Shown: positions 1-8,031 of the stretch, piece by piece
Layout of the letters: every line of letters begins with the position of its first letter
Numbering within the stretch: position 1 is the first letter of the stretch
The notes under the pieces: generated by a model
What the model saw: the letters and a program-made list of their open reading frames with translations, nothing else
What the model was told of the DNA's origin: nothing
The model's database searches: none
Made by a program: the position numbers and the translations under genes
Assembly (NCBI GenBank): GCA_963805305.1
Contig: CAWDTM010000002.1
Coordinates: 558,001-622,000 of the forward strand
From: CAVXEH01 sp963805305
GTDB taxonomy: Bacteria > Chloroflexota > Limnocylindria > QHBO01
DNA length: 64,000 nucleotides
Direction of reading: 5' to 3'

Positions 1-2
1 GG

Positions 3-266
3 TACACACTGGGGATTGCCTCGACCCTGCTGCCGTTCGGCGACCAGATTCCAGCTCTGCGCTGGCTGAGCGAGTCATGGTATTTCGTGATCCCCATCAC
101 GGCGCTCCTGATCGCCGCGCTGTCGGGGGCGGTGGGGGGCGTGATTGGTGCCCTGCTTGCGGTGGCGTACAACCGCTCGCCCCGGCACGCGAGCGTTGTG
201 GTGGAGCTCGACGCGAACGGGGCTGCCGAGCCCGCGGAGAGGACAACGGCCGCCGCGGAAGCCTGA
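3..266 (+). CDS. Membrane protein, C-terminal fragment (gene starts before the window)
   Basis: The reading frame is open from the first full codon at base 3 to TGA at 264-266, giving 87 residues. One long hydrophobic stretch runs from about residue 30 to 60 (WYFVIPITALLIAALSG onwards), followed by a basic turn (YNRSPRH) and an Ala/Glu-rich polar tail. This is the last transmembrane helix plus cytoplasmic tail of an integral membrane protein. The family cannot be named from this piece. It lies upstream of, and co-directional with, the cNMP-binding gene, with 97 bp between them. Confidence 0.6.
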   Translation, partial: YTLGIASTLLPFGDQIPALRWLSESWYFVIPITALLIAALSGAVGGVIGALLAVAYNRSPRHASVVVELDANGAAEPAERTTAAAEA

Positions 267-363
267 GGTGGCGATGACGCGCGGGGCCTTTCCGATCGTG
301 TGCGCTGGGGGTAGGATGCGCGACACGCCAGCGAACGCTGGTGAGCGCAGGAGGATCGATCGC

Positions 364-783
364 GTGGATCTCGTACCGACGCTGGCCAGCGTCCCCCTGC
401 TGGCGGGCCTTGACCGAAAGACCCTGGAGCGCCTGGCCGAGCACGCGAAGCGACGCTCGTATGCCGCCGGTGAGGCGATCGTCACGCAGGACGCCCCGGC
501 ATCGGCGCTCTACATCATCCTCAGCGGACATGTCGCGATCGAGCGTGGCCGCGGAGCGGCCGAGCAGGTCGGCGATCTGGGAGCCGGCGACTTCTTCGGC
601 GAGCTGGCCCTGATCGAGGATCATCCGCGCACGGCGACCGTTCGCGCCACGGAGCCCACCGAGTGCGTGCTGTTCGTCGCGTGGGAGTTCACGGCGCTCC
701 TCAAGGAGCACCCCCAGATCGCGGTGCCCATCATGGAGGCGCTGATCGCCCGGGTCCACCGGCGCGAGCATCACCTCCAGTAG
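364..783 (+). CDS. Small cyclic-nucleotide-binding (Crp/Fnr effector-domain) protein
   Basis: 139 residues forming a single cNMP-binding beta-barrel with no DNA-binding helix-turn-helix. The phosphate-binding cassette is clear: GDFFGELAL at about residues 75-83, followed by RTA at 89-91. Such stand-alone domains sense cAMP/cGMP or act as structural modules; the ligand is not determined by sequence. GTG 364 is chosen because AGGAGG lies at 349-354 with a 9-nt spacer. An upstream in-frame ATG at 316 is possible but has no such site, and the domain itself begins just after residue 1. Confidence 0.8.
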   Translation: MDLVPTLASVPLLAGLDRKTLERLAEHAKRRSYAAGEAIVTQDAPASALYIILSGHVAIERGRGAAEQVGDLGAGDFFGELALIEDHPRTATVRATEPTECVLFVAWEFTALLKEHPQIAVPIMEALIARVHRREHHLQ

Positions 784-843
784 CCGCCACCGCCCCGGCC
801 GGAGGGCCAGGGACTGCGCATTCACGTCACGCAGGGCAGGCCG

Positions 844-1446
844 TCAGGGTTGGAGGCGCCGCCGGCGCCAGCCACCCTCCGCAGCGGGCAGGTACTCGAC
901 GCGGTCGTGGAGCCTGTCCTCCCGGCTCTCCCAGAACTCGCAGACCTCGGGGATGAGCCGATAGCCGCCCCAGAACGGGGGGAGCGGAATGACGTCGGTC
1001 GGGAACTGGTCGTTCATCTCGGCGACGCGCGCCTCGAGCTCCTGCCGCGATCCAATCGGCGCGCCCTGCACGGATGCCCAGGCCGCAAGCCGGCTGCCAC
1101 GCGGACGACTCGACCAGTACGGGACGGACTCGTCGTCGCTGAGCGTCTCCACCCCGCCGGCCAGGCGGACCTGTCGATGCAGCGCAGGCCAGTGCAGGAC
1201 GAGCGCCCCGCGCGGGTTGACCGCCAGATCGCGGCCCTTGCGGCTGCCCCGGTTCGTGTAGAAGCGCAGCCCGAGGGCGTCGATCCCCCGAAGGAGCACC
1301 ATCCGCACCGATGGCGCCCCGTCGGCGCTCGCCGTGGCGAGCGCCATGGCATCCGGCATCGGCTCACCGGCCTCCTCCGCTTCGGTGACCCATGTCCGCA
1401 GCTGCCGAAGGGGATCGGGATCCAGGGTCCCCGGGTCGATGGGCAT
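844..1446 (-). CDS. pdxH: Pyridoxamine 5'-phosphate oxidase
   Basis: 200 residues, the usual PdxH length. PdxH uses FMN to oxidise pyridoxamine/pyridoxine 5'-phosphate to PLP, the last step of vitamin B6 synthesis and salvage. Family features are SVRMVLLRGID, FYTNRGSRKGRDL and the C-terminal dimerisation segment ending FWESREDRLHDRVEY. Its ATG shares one base with the stop of the upstream aminotransferase (TGATG at 1444-1448), so the two are translationally coupled. The pairing makes sense because the upstream enzyme is PLP-dependent. Confidence 0.93.
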   Translation of the reverse strand: MPIDPGTLDPDPLRQLRTWVTEAEEAGEPMPDAMALATASADGAPSVRMVLLRGIDALGLRFYTNRGSRKGRDLAVNPRGALVLHWPALHRQVRLAGGVETLSDDESVPYWSSRPRGSRLAAWASVQGAPIGSRQELEARVAEMNDQFPTDVIPLPPFWGGYRLIPEVCEFWESREDRLHDRVEYLPAAEGGWRRRRLQP

Positions 1447-2675
1447 CAGGCCGGGACCGGCGTGTCGTGGGTGCCCGCGACGATGGCGGGCAGGAGATCC
1501 GCCAGGCGAGCGAACTGCTCGATGTCGTTGTAGGCTGCGGCGCTGATCCGCAGCAGCCGGCGCCACGCGCCGCCGGCCGGCCGTTGTGGCCAGGGGGTGA
1601 CCATGACCTGGACGCCGGCCCCGATGAGCGCGGCATGGACCGGGTCCGCGTAGAGGTCGACGCCCTGCACGGCGCCCGGCGTCTCCACCGGCGGGAGGGG
1701 GATCGCCGCCATGCTGCCGATCATCGTGTCCGGCGCTGGCGGGGCTACCGCCATGGCAGCGGCCAGGCGGTCGCGGCCCGCGAGGGCGAGGGCGTGGTTG
1801 CGTGCGCGGAGACCGTCCCAGCCGTCCGCCGTCAGCCCCTCACCGAAGCGCAGGGCGGCCGGCACGGCCAGGAACGGGGTGAAGTCCGTGGTGCCGGTCC
1901 AGTCGAACTCAAGCCGAAAGCGGCTGCGATCCGTGCGCGGCGAGTTCGCGCCATGGCTGATCACGAGCGGACGCATGCCGGCCTGTCGATCGCGGCGCAC
2001 CCACAGGAAGCCCGACCCCTTCGGGGCGCAGGCCCACTTGTGCAGGTTGCCCGCGTAGTACGCAGCGCCCAGGCGCTCAAGCGAGAGGGGGAGCATGCCG
2101 GGGGCGTGCGCGCCGTCCACGAGGACGTCAATGCCCTGCGCTGCCAGTCCGGCGATGATCCGCTCCAGCGGGAGCACCAGGGCGGTGGCGCTGGTGACGT
2201 GATCGAGCACCACCAGGCGGGTCCGGGAGGAGGCGTGAGACAGCACCGTGCCCAAAACGGCGTCAGGGTCGGTTCCGGGGAAAGGAATTGGAACCGTGAC
2301 GACGCGCGCGCCGGCGCTCTCCGCAACGGCGTCCATTGCGTTCCGGACCGCGTTGTACTCGTGATCGGTGGTGAGCAGCTCGTCGCCGGGCGCCAGCAGG
2401 AGCGACCGGAGCACGGTGTTCACGCCTGTCGTCGCGTTGGGCACCAGCGCCAGGTCGTCGGGATCTGCACCCACGAAGGCGGCGAGCGTGCCGCGAACCT
2501 CGTCGAGAGCGGGCTCGAGCTCGTGCGCGAAGAAGCGCACCGGTTCGGCCTCCATCCGCTCGCGCCACGCCTGCTGGGCAGCGAGCACGACGCGCGGCGT
2601 CGCGCCGAACGAACCGTGGTTCAGAAACGCGACCGCTGGATCCAGGGCCCAGTGCTCGGCAAACGGCGACGGCAT
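1446..2675 (-). CDS. Class V aminotransferase (isopenicillin-N epimerase-like)
   Basis: 409 residues of PLP-dependent fold type I, aminotransferase class V / cysteine desulfurase superfamily. The N-terminal LNHGSFGATP is typical of the isopenicillin-N-epimerase-like branch. The PLP-contacting VDGAH is at 187-191 and the Schiff-base lysine is probably K213 in GNLHKWACAPKG. The substrate is not predictable. ATG 2675 is preferred: on its strand TACGAT ends 8 nt upstream, consistent with a leaderless or near-leaderless message, and the gene starts 19 bp from the divergent HAD gene. An ATG at 2696 would overlap that gene. It is the first gene of a coupled operon with pdxH. Confidence 0.85.
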   Translation of the reverse strand: MPSPFAEHWALDPAVAFLNHGSFGATPRVVLAAQQAWRERMEAEPVRFFAHELEPALDEVRGTLAAFVGADPDDLALVPNATTGVNTVLRSLLLAPGDELLTTDHEYNAVRNAMDAVAESAGARVVTVPIPFPGTDPDAVLGTVLSHASSRTRLVVLDHVTSATALVLPLERIIAGLAAQGIDVLVDGAHAPGMLPLSLERLGAAYYAGNLHKWACAPKGSGFLWVRRDRQAGMRPLVISHGANSPRTDRSRFRLEFDWTGTTDFTPFLAVPAALRFGEGLTADGWDGLRARNHALALAGRDRLAAAMAVAPPAPDTMIGSMAAIPLPPVETPGAVQGVDLYADPVHAALIGAGVQVMVTPWPQRPAGGAWRRLLRISAAAYNDIEQFARLADLLPAIVAGTHDTPVPA

Positions 2676-2694
2676 TGGCCGGTATCGTAGTCCC
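2676..2694. promoter_or_regulatory. 19-bp bidirectional promoter with a shared -10 core
   Basis: The whole spacer between two divergent start codons is 19 bp. It holds TATCGTA at 2683-2689. Read rightwards this is TATCGT ending 6 nt before ATG 2695; read leftwards it is TACGAT ending 8 nt before ATG 2675. Both genes therefore appear to use the same base pairs as -10 box and to start transcription at or next to the start codon. There is no Shine-Dalgarno for either gene. Confidence 0.6.
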
Positions 2695-3405
2695 ATGCGC
2701 GCAGAGCCCGTCCCGCACAGATCGCGCTCGCCACGCGCGCCGCGGGCGGTGATCTTCGACCTGGACGGGACCCTCGTCGATACCGTGGCGCTTCGGATCG
2801 AAGCCTGGCTGGCGGTCTTCGCGGAGGAGGGAATCCCCGCCGCCCGGCCGCGCGTCTCGGCGCTCATCGGGTCGGACGGTCGCCGGCTCGCGCGGGTGGT
2901 CGCCGCTGAGGCGGGGATGAGCCTGGACGACGCACGGGCGGAGGCGATCGACGCACGGGCTGGGACGCTCTACGAAGGGCTCAACGTCGATCCACGACCG
3001 CTGCCCGGAGCGCGGGATGCGACGGCGGTCCTTGATCGGGCCGGGATTCCGTGGGCCATCGGCACCTCCAGCCGTCGGGAGCAGGTTGCTGCATCGGTCG
3101 CCGCGCTGCACCTCACGCGCCCGCCGGTGATCGTCGACGGGACGACCGTGCGACAGGCCAAGCCGGACCCCGAGCTGCTGCTCCTTGCGGCCGATGAGCT
3201 GGGCGTGCCCGCCACAGCGGCCTGGTACGTGGGGGATTCGACCTTTGACATGGAAGCAGCCGTTGCGGCCGGGATGCACGCCATCGGCGTCACGACCGGG
3301 GCGGTCGATGCAGCGACGTTGCGTGTCGCAGGTGCATCGGAGGTGCTCGCGAGCCTGGTCTCGTTCCCCGACTGCCTGCGGCGGGGGCGCAGTCCGGGCG
3401 CCTAG
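2695..3405 (+). CDS. HAD-superfamily phosphatase (beta-phosphoglucomutase/Gph-like)
   Basis: 236 residues. HAD motif I is FDLDGTLVDT (nucleophile D22, acid/base D24). Motif II lies around GTSSRREQ, motif III lysine in RQAKPDPELL, and motif IV is YVGDSTFDMEAA. A helical cap sits between motifs I and II, as in subfamily IA phosphatases acting on small phosphorylated metabolites; the substrate is unknown. ATG 2695 follows TATCGT by 6 nt and has no Shine-Dalgarno, so the message is probably leaderless. The gene ends in a 4-bp overlap (CTAG) with the convergent DoxX-Rieske gene. Confidence 0.85.
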   Translation: MRAEPVPHRSRSPRAPRAVIFDLDGTLVDTVALRIEAWLAVFAEEGIPAARPRVSALIGSDGRRLARVVAAEAGMSLDDARAEAIDARAGTLYEGLNVDPRPLPGARDATAVLDRAGIPWAIGTSSRREQVAASVAALHLTRPPVIVDGTTVRQAKPDPELLLLAADELGVPATAAWYVGDSTFDMEAAVAAGMHAIGVTTGAVDAATLRVAGASEVLASLVSFPDCLRRGRSPGA

Positions 3406-4493
3406 GCGTTCGTGCTCACGTCGCCACTGGACGGATCGACCGTGATGGGGATCGCGGCCAGGGGGGTGTTCGTCGGCCCCCCCAGGACCTGTGCGTGGTG
3501 CGCCGGGTCGAACTCCGCACCGTGGCACGGACACCAGATCACGGCGCTGCCGGGATCGTACTGAACCGTGCATCCGGCGTGGGTGCAGACCGCGTCGTAC
3601 GCAACCACGGAACCCGACGGGAGCTTGATGACGAGCACCGGATCGCCCGTCGCCGGATCGTAGGTGGACACGGACCTGGCCGACGCCAGCTGGCTCCCCT
3701 GCGCGAGCAGGGTGCCGCCGCCCGCCGGGGTTGCGGTGGCGGCCGGCGTCGACGTCGCGGCCGCGCTTCCGGCGGCCGTGGTGGATGCCGGGATTGGCGT
3801 GGCCGTGGCTAGCGCGCCGGTGCCGTCGCCCTCCCCGCCCTTGCTCATGGCCGCGATCCGGCCGACCAGCAGGGACGGGCCGGCCAGGACGAGCGTCGCG
3901 CCGGCGAGGCCCATGAGCTGCAGGAATCGGCGCCGTTCCTCGGAAGGGGGCCCCGCGATCATCGTTCGCCGATCGAACCCCGGGCGTCGCCGCGGGGCAT
4001 CCCGCTCCTCGAACCAGGCCGGAAGAGTCCAGGCCCCGCCGGTCCCGGCCAGGGCCAGGGTCAGCCACCCGGCGGCGTACGGCAGGTCGGGACCGTAGAA
4101 GTACGGCGTGGTGGACCAGGAGGCCGTGAGCCAGAACAGGATCGAGACGGCGGCGCCCACGGCCGCGTTGAGACGGAAGAGCCAGCCGGCCAGGGTGCCA
4201 AGGCCGACCGCGATCTCCAGCACCGCCATCGCCAGTCCTATCAGGACGGGCGCATGGAGCGCGACACCGTTGATCAGGAAGGTCAGCGGGGAGTTGCGCG
4301 CGAACCCGACGAGCTGCTCACCAATCGACCCTGGCCCCGCGGCCGCCAGGAAGGTCGGGTCCAGGAGCTTGTCAAGGCCGGCGTAGACGAAGGTGCCGCC
4401 CAAAAAGACACGCAGCGGTATGAGCGCGGCGGTAGCGACCGTGCCCCCCGCGGCGGAGCGGGGCTCGGGGCGTGTGGGTCGCCGGGTCGCCAA
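3402..4493 (-). CDS. DoxX-like membrane domain fused to a Rieske [2Fe-2S] domain
   Basis: 363 residues. The N-terminal half (about 20-160) has four hydrophobic helices of the DoxX/DoxD (thiosulfate:quinone oxidoreductase small-subunit) type, beginning RVFLGGTFVYAGLDKL. A further helix at about 190-210 (LMGLAGATLVLAGPSLLVG), a Thr/Ala/Pro linker, then a Rieske domain follow. The iron-sulfur ligands are in CTHAGC (303-308) and CPCHGA (321-326). It looks like a membrane electron carrier linking a quinone-reactive module to an exposed 2Fe-2S centre. The TTG start at 4493 is the only plausible one near the N-terminus and is less certain than the body. Confidence 0.8.
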   Translation of the reverse strand: MATRRPTRPEPRSAAGGTVATAALIPLRVFLGGTFVYAGLDKLLDPTFLAAAGPGSIGEQLVGFARNSPLTFLINGVALHAPVLIGLAMAVLEIAVGLGTLAGWLFRLNAAVGAAVSILFWLTASWSTTPYFYGPDLPYAAGWLTLALAGTGGAWTLPAWFEERDAPRRRPGFDRRTMIAGPPSEERRRFLQLMGLAGATLVLAGPSLLVGRIAAMSKGGEGDGTGALATATPIPASTTAAGSAAATSTPAATATPAGGGTLLAQGSQLASARSVSTYDPATGDPVLVIKLPSGSVVAYDAVCTHAGCTVQYDPGSAVIWCPCHGAEFDPAHHAQVLGGPTNTPLAAIPITVDPSSGDVSTNA

Positions 4494-4561
4494 AGCACTG
4501 CCTCGTAGTGGACTCCCGCTCAGCGTGCAGGGCCAAGATTGCGACCCGCGAACCCGTCCGA

Positions 4562-4975
4562 TTAACGATTCGAAACGCGCGTCCAGTACGGAGCGACGCC
4601 GTAGTGGTCAGAGACCGCCGCGTAATAGGCCTCGGCGTCGTCGCCCTCGAGGTCCTCGCGAAGCGGCGGCGCGCTCTGCACGGCCTCGCGATCGCGCTCG
4701 ACGACGAGCGCGTTCGGCTGGACGGTGACGATCTCCATGGGCACCAGCCGCGCCTGGCGGCCCAGGCCCAGGATTCCTCCCCAGCGGAGGATGGCGAACG
4801 GGGCCTCGAGGAGCTGGCGCGAGACGAGCAGGTCCTCGACCGTTCCGACCTCCTCGCCAAGACGGTCGTAGACGACGCGGCCGTGCACGTCGTCGTCGAT
4901 GTTTGCCAGGTCAGCCGTCGAGAGGCCGCTGTCGCCGAGCCGATCGAGCTCACGTGCGGGCATCGTGGTGGTCAT
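4562..4975 (-). CDS. PRC-barrel domain protein
   Basis: 137 residues. The central part (about 30-90: DDDVHGRVVYDRLGEEVGTVEDLLV ...) matches the PRC-barrel fold, a small beta-barrel found in photosynthetic reaction-centre H subunit and in many bacterial stress proteins. The acidic C-terminus contains YYAAVSDHYGVAPYWTR, a pattern common in such stress-linked proteins. A good Shine-Dalgarno (CAGGAGG, 6 nt before ATG 4975) fixes the start. It is divergent from ligD, with 83 bp between start codons. Function is unknown. Confidence 0.75.
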   Translation of the reverse strand: MTTTMPARELDRLGDSGLSTADLANIDDDVHGRVVYDRLGEEVGTVEDLLVSRQLLEAPFAILRWGGILGLGRQARLVPMEIVTVQPNALVVERDREAVQSAPPLREDLEGDDAEAYYAAVSDHYGVAPYWTRVSNR

Positions 4976-5058
4976 GTCTGTCCTCCTGGTGACCAGCTGA
5001 TAGCGCCCGTCAGGGAGCGCACGAACCGTGCCCATCCGCCGGCCGCTACCATCCGCCC

Positions 5059-7719
5059 ATGCCGTTGGAGCACTACCGTCGGAAGCGCGATTTCGGGCAC
5101 ACCCCTGAGCCCGCTCCCGGCGCCGTGCTCCAGACCAGCGGCCGCTTCGTGGTCCACCGCCATCGGGCCACCCGCCTCCACTACGACCTCCGCCTCGAGA
5201 TGGGCGGGGTCCTGGCCAGCTGGGCCGTGCCACGCGGCCCCACCCTCGACCCCGACGAGCGGCGCCTCGCCCAGCACACCGAGGACCATCCGATCGAGTA
5301 CCTCGACTTCGAGGACGTGATCCCGCGCGGCGAGTACGGGGGCGGGGACATGATCGTCTGGGACTGGGGGACGTATGAGCCGGAGGAGACGGACGATCCG
5401 CGGGCAGCCGTGGCCGCGGGCGAGCTGAAGTTCGCGATCCACGGAGAGAAGCTCAGGGGCCGGTTCACGTTGGTGCACACCGGCGGGAGGCGCGACGCAT
5501 CCGGCCGCAAGACCGATGCGGACGCCTGGCTCCTCCTCCACAAGCGCGATGACGCGGCGGTCGCCGGCTGGGACCCGGAGGACCACCCGCTGAGCGTGCG
5601 AAGCGGCCGCACCAACGAGGAGCTGGCGGCCGGTCTCCCGCCCCGTTTCGACGCGCCGCCGCCGGATCCTCCCATGGAGCCCGACCTCTCCCGGGCACGC
5701 GATGCGCCCATGCCTGACTTCATCGCCCCCATGCTCGCAACACCGGTGGATGCCGCGTTCACCACGCCGGAATGGCTGTTCGAGGTCAAATGGGACGGGT
5801 ACCGGGTCGAGGCGGTGGTCCGCGGCGGCTCCGCACGGCTCTGGACGCGCAACCGGAAGGATGCCGCGACCTACTTTCCGGACCTCGCGGGTCCCGCAGG
5901 CTGGATGGCTGCCAGGGACGCGATCGTGGACGGTGAGGTCGTGGCCCTCGATGACCGCGGTCGTCCGTCGTTCAGCTTGCTGCAGGAACGGACCGGGCTG
6001 CGCGGCCTGGAGGTGGCCACCGGCCGGCGCAGGCCGGAGACGGAACGCCGATCGGCCGAGGAGCGCGCCGCCATCCCGCTGGTTTACTGGGTCTTCGACC
6101 TGCTGCACGTGGGAGGGCGCTCCCTGTTGGGCGTGCCGCTTATCGAGCGCAAGGCCCTCCTCCGCCAGCTGCTTCGCCCGCATCCGCTGGTGCGCTACGC
6201 GAGCCACGTGGAGACCGATGGCGAGGCCTTCCTCGAGGCGGCGCGCGAACAGGAGCTGGAGGGAATCGTGGCCAAGCGCCGCGACGCGCCCTATGAACCC
6301 GGCAAGCGGTCGCGGAACTGGCTGAAGGTCAAGCTGCGGCGCGAGCAGGAGCTGATCGTGGTGGGCTGGCTCGAGGGCCAGGGGAGCAACCGGGATCTCG
6401 GCTCCCTGGTGGTTGCCGTCCACGAGCAGGGGCGGCTGCAGCATGCCGGTCAGGTCGGGAGCGGCATCGATGCGCGCCGGCGTCGAGAGCTGCTCGAGGC
6501 GCTCCGCTCCCTGGAGCGAGCGGATTCGCCACTCGATCCCGCGCCGAACCTGCCGCGGGTCCACTGGGCGGAGCCTCGACTCGTGATCCGGGCGGAGTTC
6601 GCGGAATGGACGACGGATGGACTTCTCCGCCAGGCGGTGTTCACCGGCCTCGAGTCCGCGCGTGACCCGGCTGACGTCGTCCGCGAGCGAACGAGCTCCG
6701 CTCGACGGATCGTGACCAGCGGCCGCCGCCCGCCGCCGCGACCCGCCGGAAGAGTCGAACAGCCCATCGTCGCGGCCAGCGAAGCGGAGCTCGCCGCACT
6801 CGAGTCGACAGGAGACGGGGAGTCATGGCGCGTTGGCGGCCACGAGGTGCGCCTGACGAACCTGGGCAAGGTGATCGTGGAAGCCGATCCGCTGCGCGAT
6901 CTGCCGGCGGTCACGAAGCGCGACCTGATCCGGTACTACTGCCAGGTCGCCCCGGTCCTCGTGCCGTACCTCGCCGACCGCGGGACCACCGTCCAGCGCT
7001 TCCCGAACGGGACCAAGCGCCCCGGATTCTGGCAGAAGGATCTGCCGGGACACGCACCCGACTGGGTGCGCCGCTGGACCTTCCACCACCACCGCGAGGG
7101 CCCAAAGACCTATCCGGTCGTTGACCGCGTCGCGACGCTCGCCTGGCTGGCACAGGAGGCGGCCGTGGAGCTCCACCCGTGGACCTCGACGCTGGAGCGC
7201 CCCGCGGAGCCGACCTACGCGCTCGTGGACATCGACCCGGGCGATGCCACGACCTGGCAGGAGGTGCTGGCCCTCGCACGCCTCTATCGCGCTGCACTGG
7301 GACATCTCTCGGTGGTCGGCGTGCCCAAGGTCACGGGCAAGCGTGGCATCCAGGTCTGGATTCCGGTTCGCCCCGGCTATGCCTTCGACGAGACCCGTGA
7401 CTGGGTGGAGCGCCTCTCCAGGGCCGTGGCCGCCACGGTTCCGGACCTCGTCAGCTGGGAGTGGTCAAAGCGCGAGCGACGAGGTCTGGCCCGGCTGGAC
7501 TACACGCAGAATGCAGGAAACAAGACGCTCGTGGCGCCGTACGCAGTGCGGCCGTCACCCGGGGCGCCGGTCTCGGCCCCGATCAGCTGGGACGAGCTGG
7601 ACGACCCGCTCCTGCAGCCGGATCGCTGGAGCATGGGCACGTTGGCGGATCGGCTCGCCTCGGTCGGGGACCTCTTCGCTCCGGCCCTGCATCGCGACCA
7701 GGAGCTCCCGGCGCTGTAG
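5059..7719 (+). CDS. ligD: Multifunctional ATP-dependent DNA ligase LigD (phosphoesterase-ligase-polymerase)
   Basis: 886 residues in the order 3'-phosphoesterase, ligase, polymerase, as in Pseudomonas LigD rather than mycobacterial LigD. The phosphoesterase (1-190) has H35-x5-H41-x-D43 in VHRHRATRLHYDLRLE, matching the Mn ligands of the family. The ligase nucleophile is K244 in KWDGYR. The archaeo-eukaryotic primase-like polymerase begins near residue 590 and has D724-x-D726 in LVDIDPGD. It seals double-strand breaks by non-homologous end joining. No Ku gene lies in this window. TACCAT at 5047-5052 ends 6 nt before ATG, with no Shine-Dalgarno, suggesting a leaderless message. Confidence 0.95.
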   Translation: MPLEHYRRKRDFGHTPEPAPGAVLQTSGRFVVHRHRATRLHYDLRLEMGGVLASWAVPRGPTLDPDERRLAQHTEDHPIEYLDFEDVIPRGEYGGGDMIVWDWGTYEPEETDDPRAAVAAGELKFAIHGEKLRGRFTLVHTGGRRDASGRKTDADAWLLLHKRDDAAVAGWDPEDHPLSVRSGRTNEELAAGLPPRFDAPPPDPPMEPDLSRARDAPMPDFIAPMLATPVDAAFTTPEWLFEVKWDGYRVEAVVRGGSARLWTRNRKDAATYFPDLAGPAGWMAARDAIVDGEVVALDDRGRPSFSLLQERTGLRGLEVATGRRRPETERRSAEERAAIPLVYWVFDLLHVGGRSLLGVPLIERKALLRQLLRPHPLVRYASHVETDGEAFLEAAREQELEGIVAKRRDAPYEPGKRSRNWLKVKLRREQELIVVGWLEGQGSNRDLGSLVVAVHEQGRLQHAGQVGSGIDARRRRELLEALRSLERADSPLDPAPNLPRVHWAEPRLVIRAEFAEWTTDGLLRQAVFTGLESARDPADVVRERTSSARRIVTSGRRPPPRPAGRVEQPIVAASEAELAALESTGDGESWRVGGHEVRLTNLGKVIVEADPLRDLPAVTKRDLIRYYCQVAPVLVPYLADRGTTVQRFPNGTKRPGFWQKDLPGHAPDWVRRWTFHHHREGPKTYPVVDRVATLAWLAQEAAVELHPWTSTLERPAEPTYALVDIDPGDATTWQEVLALARLYRAALGHLSVVGVPKVTGKRGIQVWIPVRPGYAFDETRDWVERLSRAVAATVPDLVSWEWSKRERRGLARLDYTQNAGNKTLVAPYAVRPSPGAPVSAPISWDELDDPLLQPDRWSMGTLADRLASVGDLFAPALHRDQELPAL

Positions 7720-8031
7720 CGAAGAGCGCGCAACGCGACACGCGCCGAAGCCAGCGGGCCACGGCGCGTGATGGGTTCGCCACGACAGGCGCCGCGAGCG
7801 GCGCACTGGTGGGTCGGAAAGCTAGGCGGGGAACCCGCTGCCGTTCGTGACGTGCTGCATGGCGGACACTCCTTGGGCTCCTCCGGCGCGTTCGGCCGGT
7901 CGTTGGCCCCACCCTCGCCGGGAGGCGTGCCGCGGGCAATGACCCGTGAGTACCGGGTGCAGTCCGTGGGGGAGTACTTTGGTGGCGTTCCCCGGTCAAG
8001 TCACGCTTGCCGGGTGCGGTACACTGTCCCA
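7720..8031. other. 312-bp intergenic region with a possible divergent mini-transcript
   Basis: No long gene fits. The right edge carries the promoter of the XRE-TPR gene. On the minus strand TTGACC, 17 nt, TACTCC (within about 7950-8000) could drive a transcript through a 12-codon ORF at 7822-7860 and into a perfect 7-bp hairpin at 7789-7804 (GCGCCGC, loop GA, GCGGCGC). The rest shows nothing recognisable. Confidence 0.35.
7822..7860 (-). CDS. Possible 12-residue peptide ORF beside the XRE-TPR regulator
   Basis: ATG 7860 to TAG 7822 encodes MQHVTNGSGFPA. AAGGAG lies 8 nt before the ATG, one of the better ribosome sites in the area. A promoter-like TTGACC-N17-TACTCC lies upstream, and a hairpin at 7789-7804 follows. 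It is transcribed away from an HTH-TPR regulator; in RRNPP systems such regulators bind small peptides encoded next to them. There is no export signal visible in so short a peptide. The ORF could be chance, so confidence is low. Confidence 0.25.
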   Translation of the reverse strand: MQHVTNGSGFPA

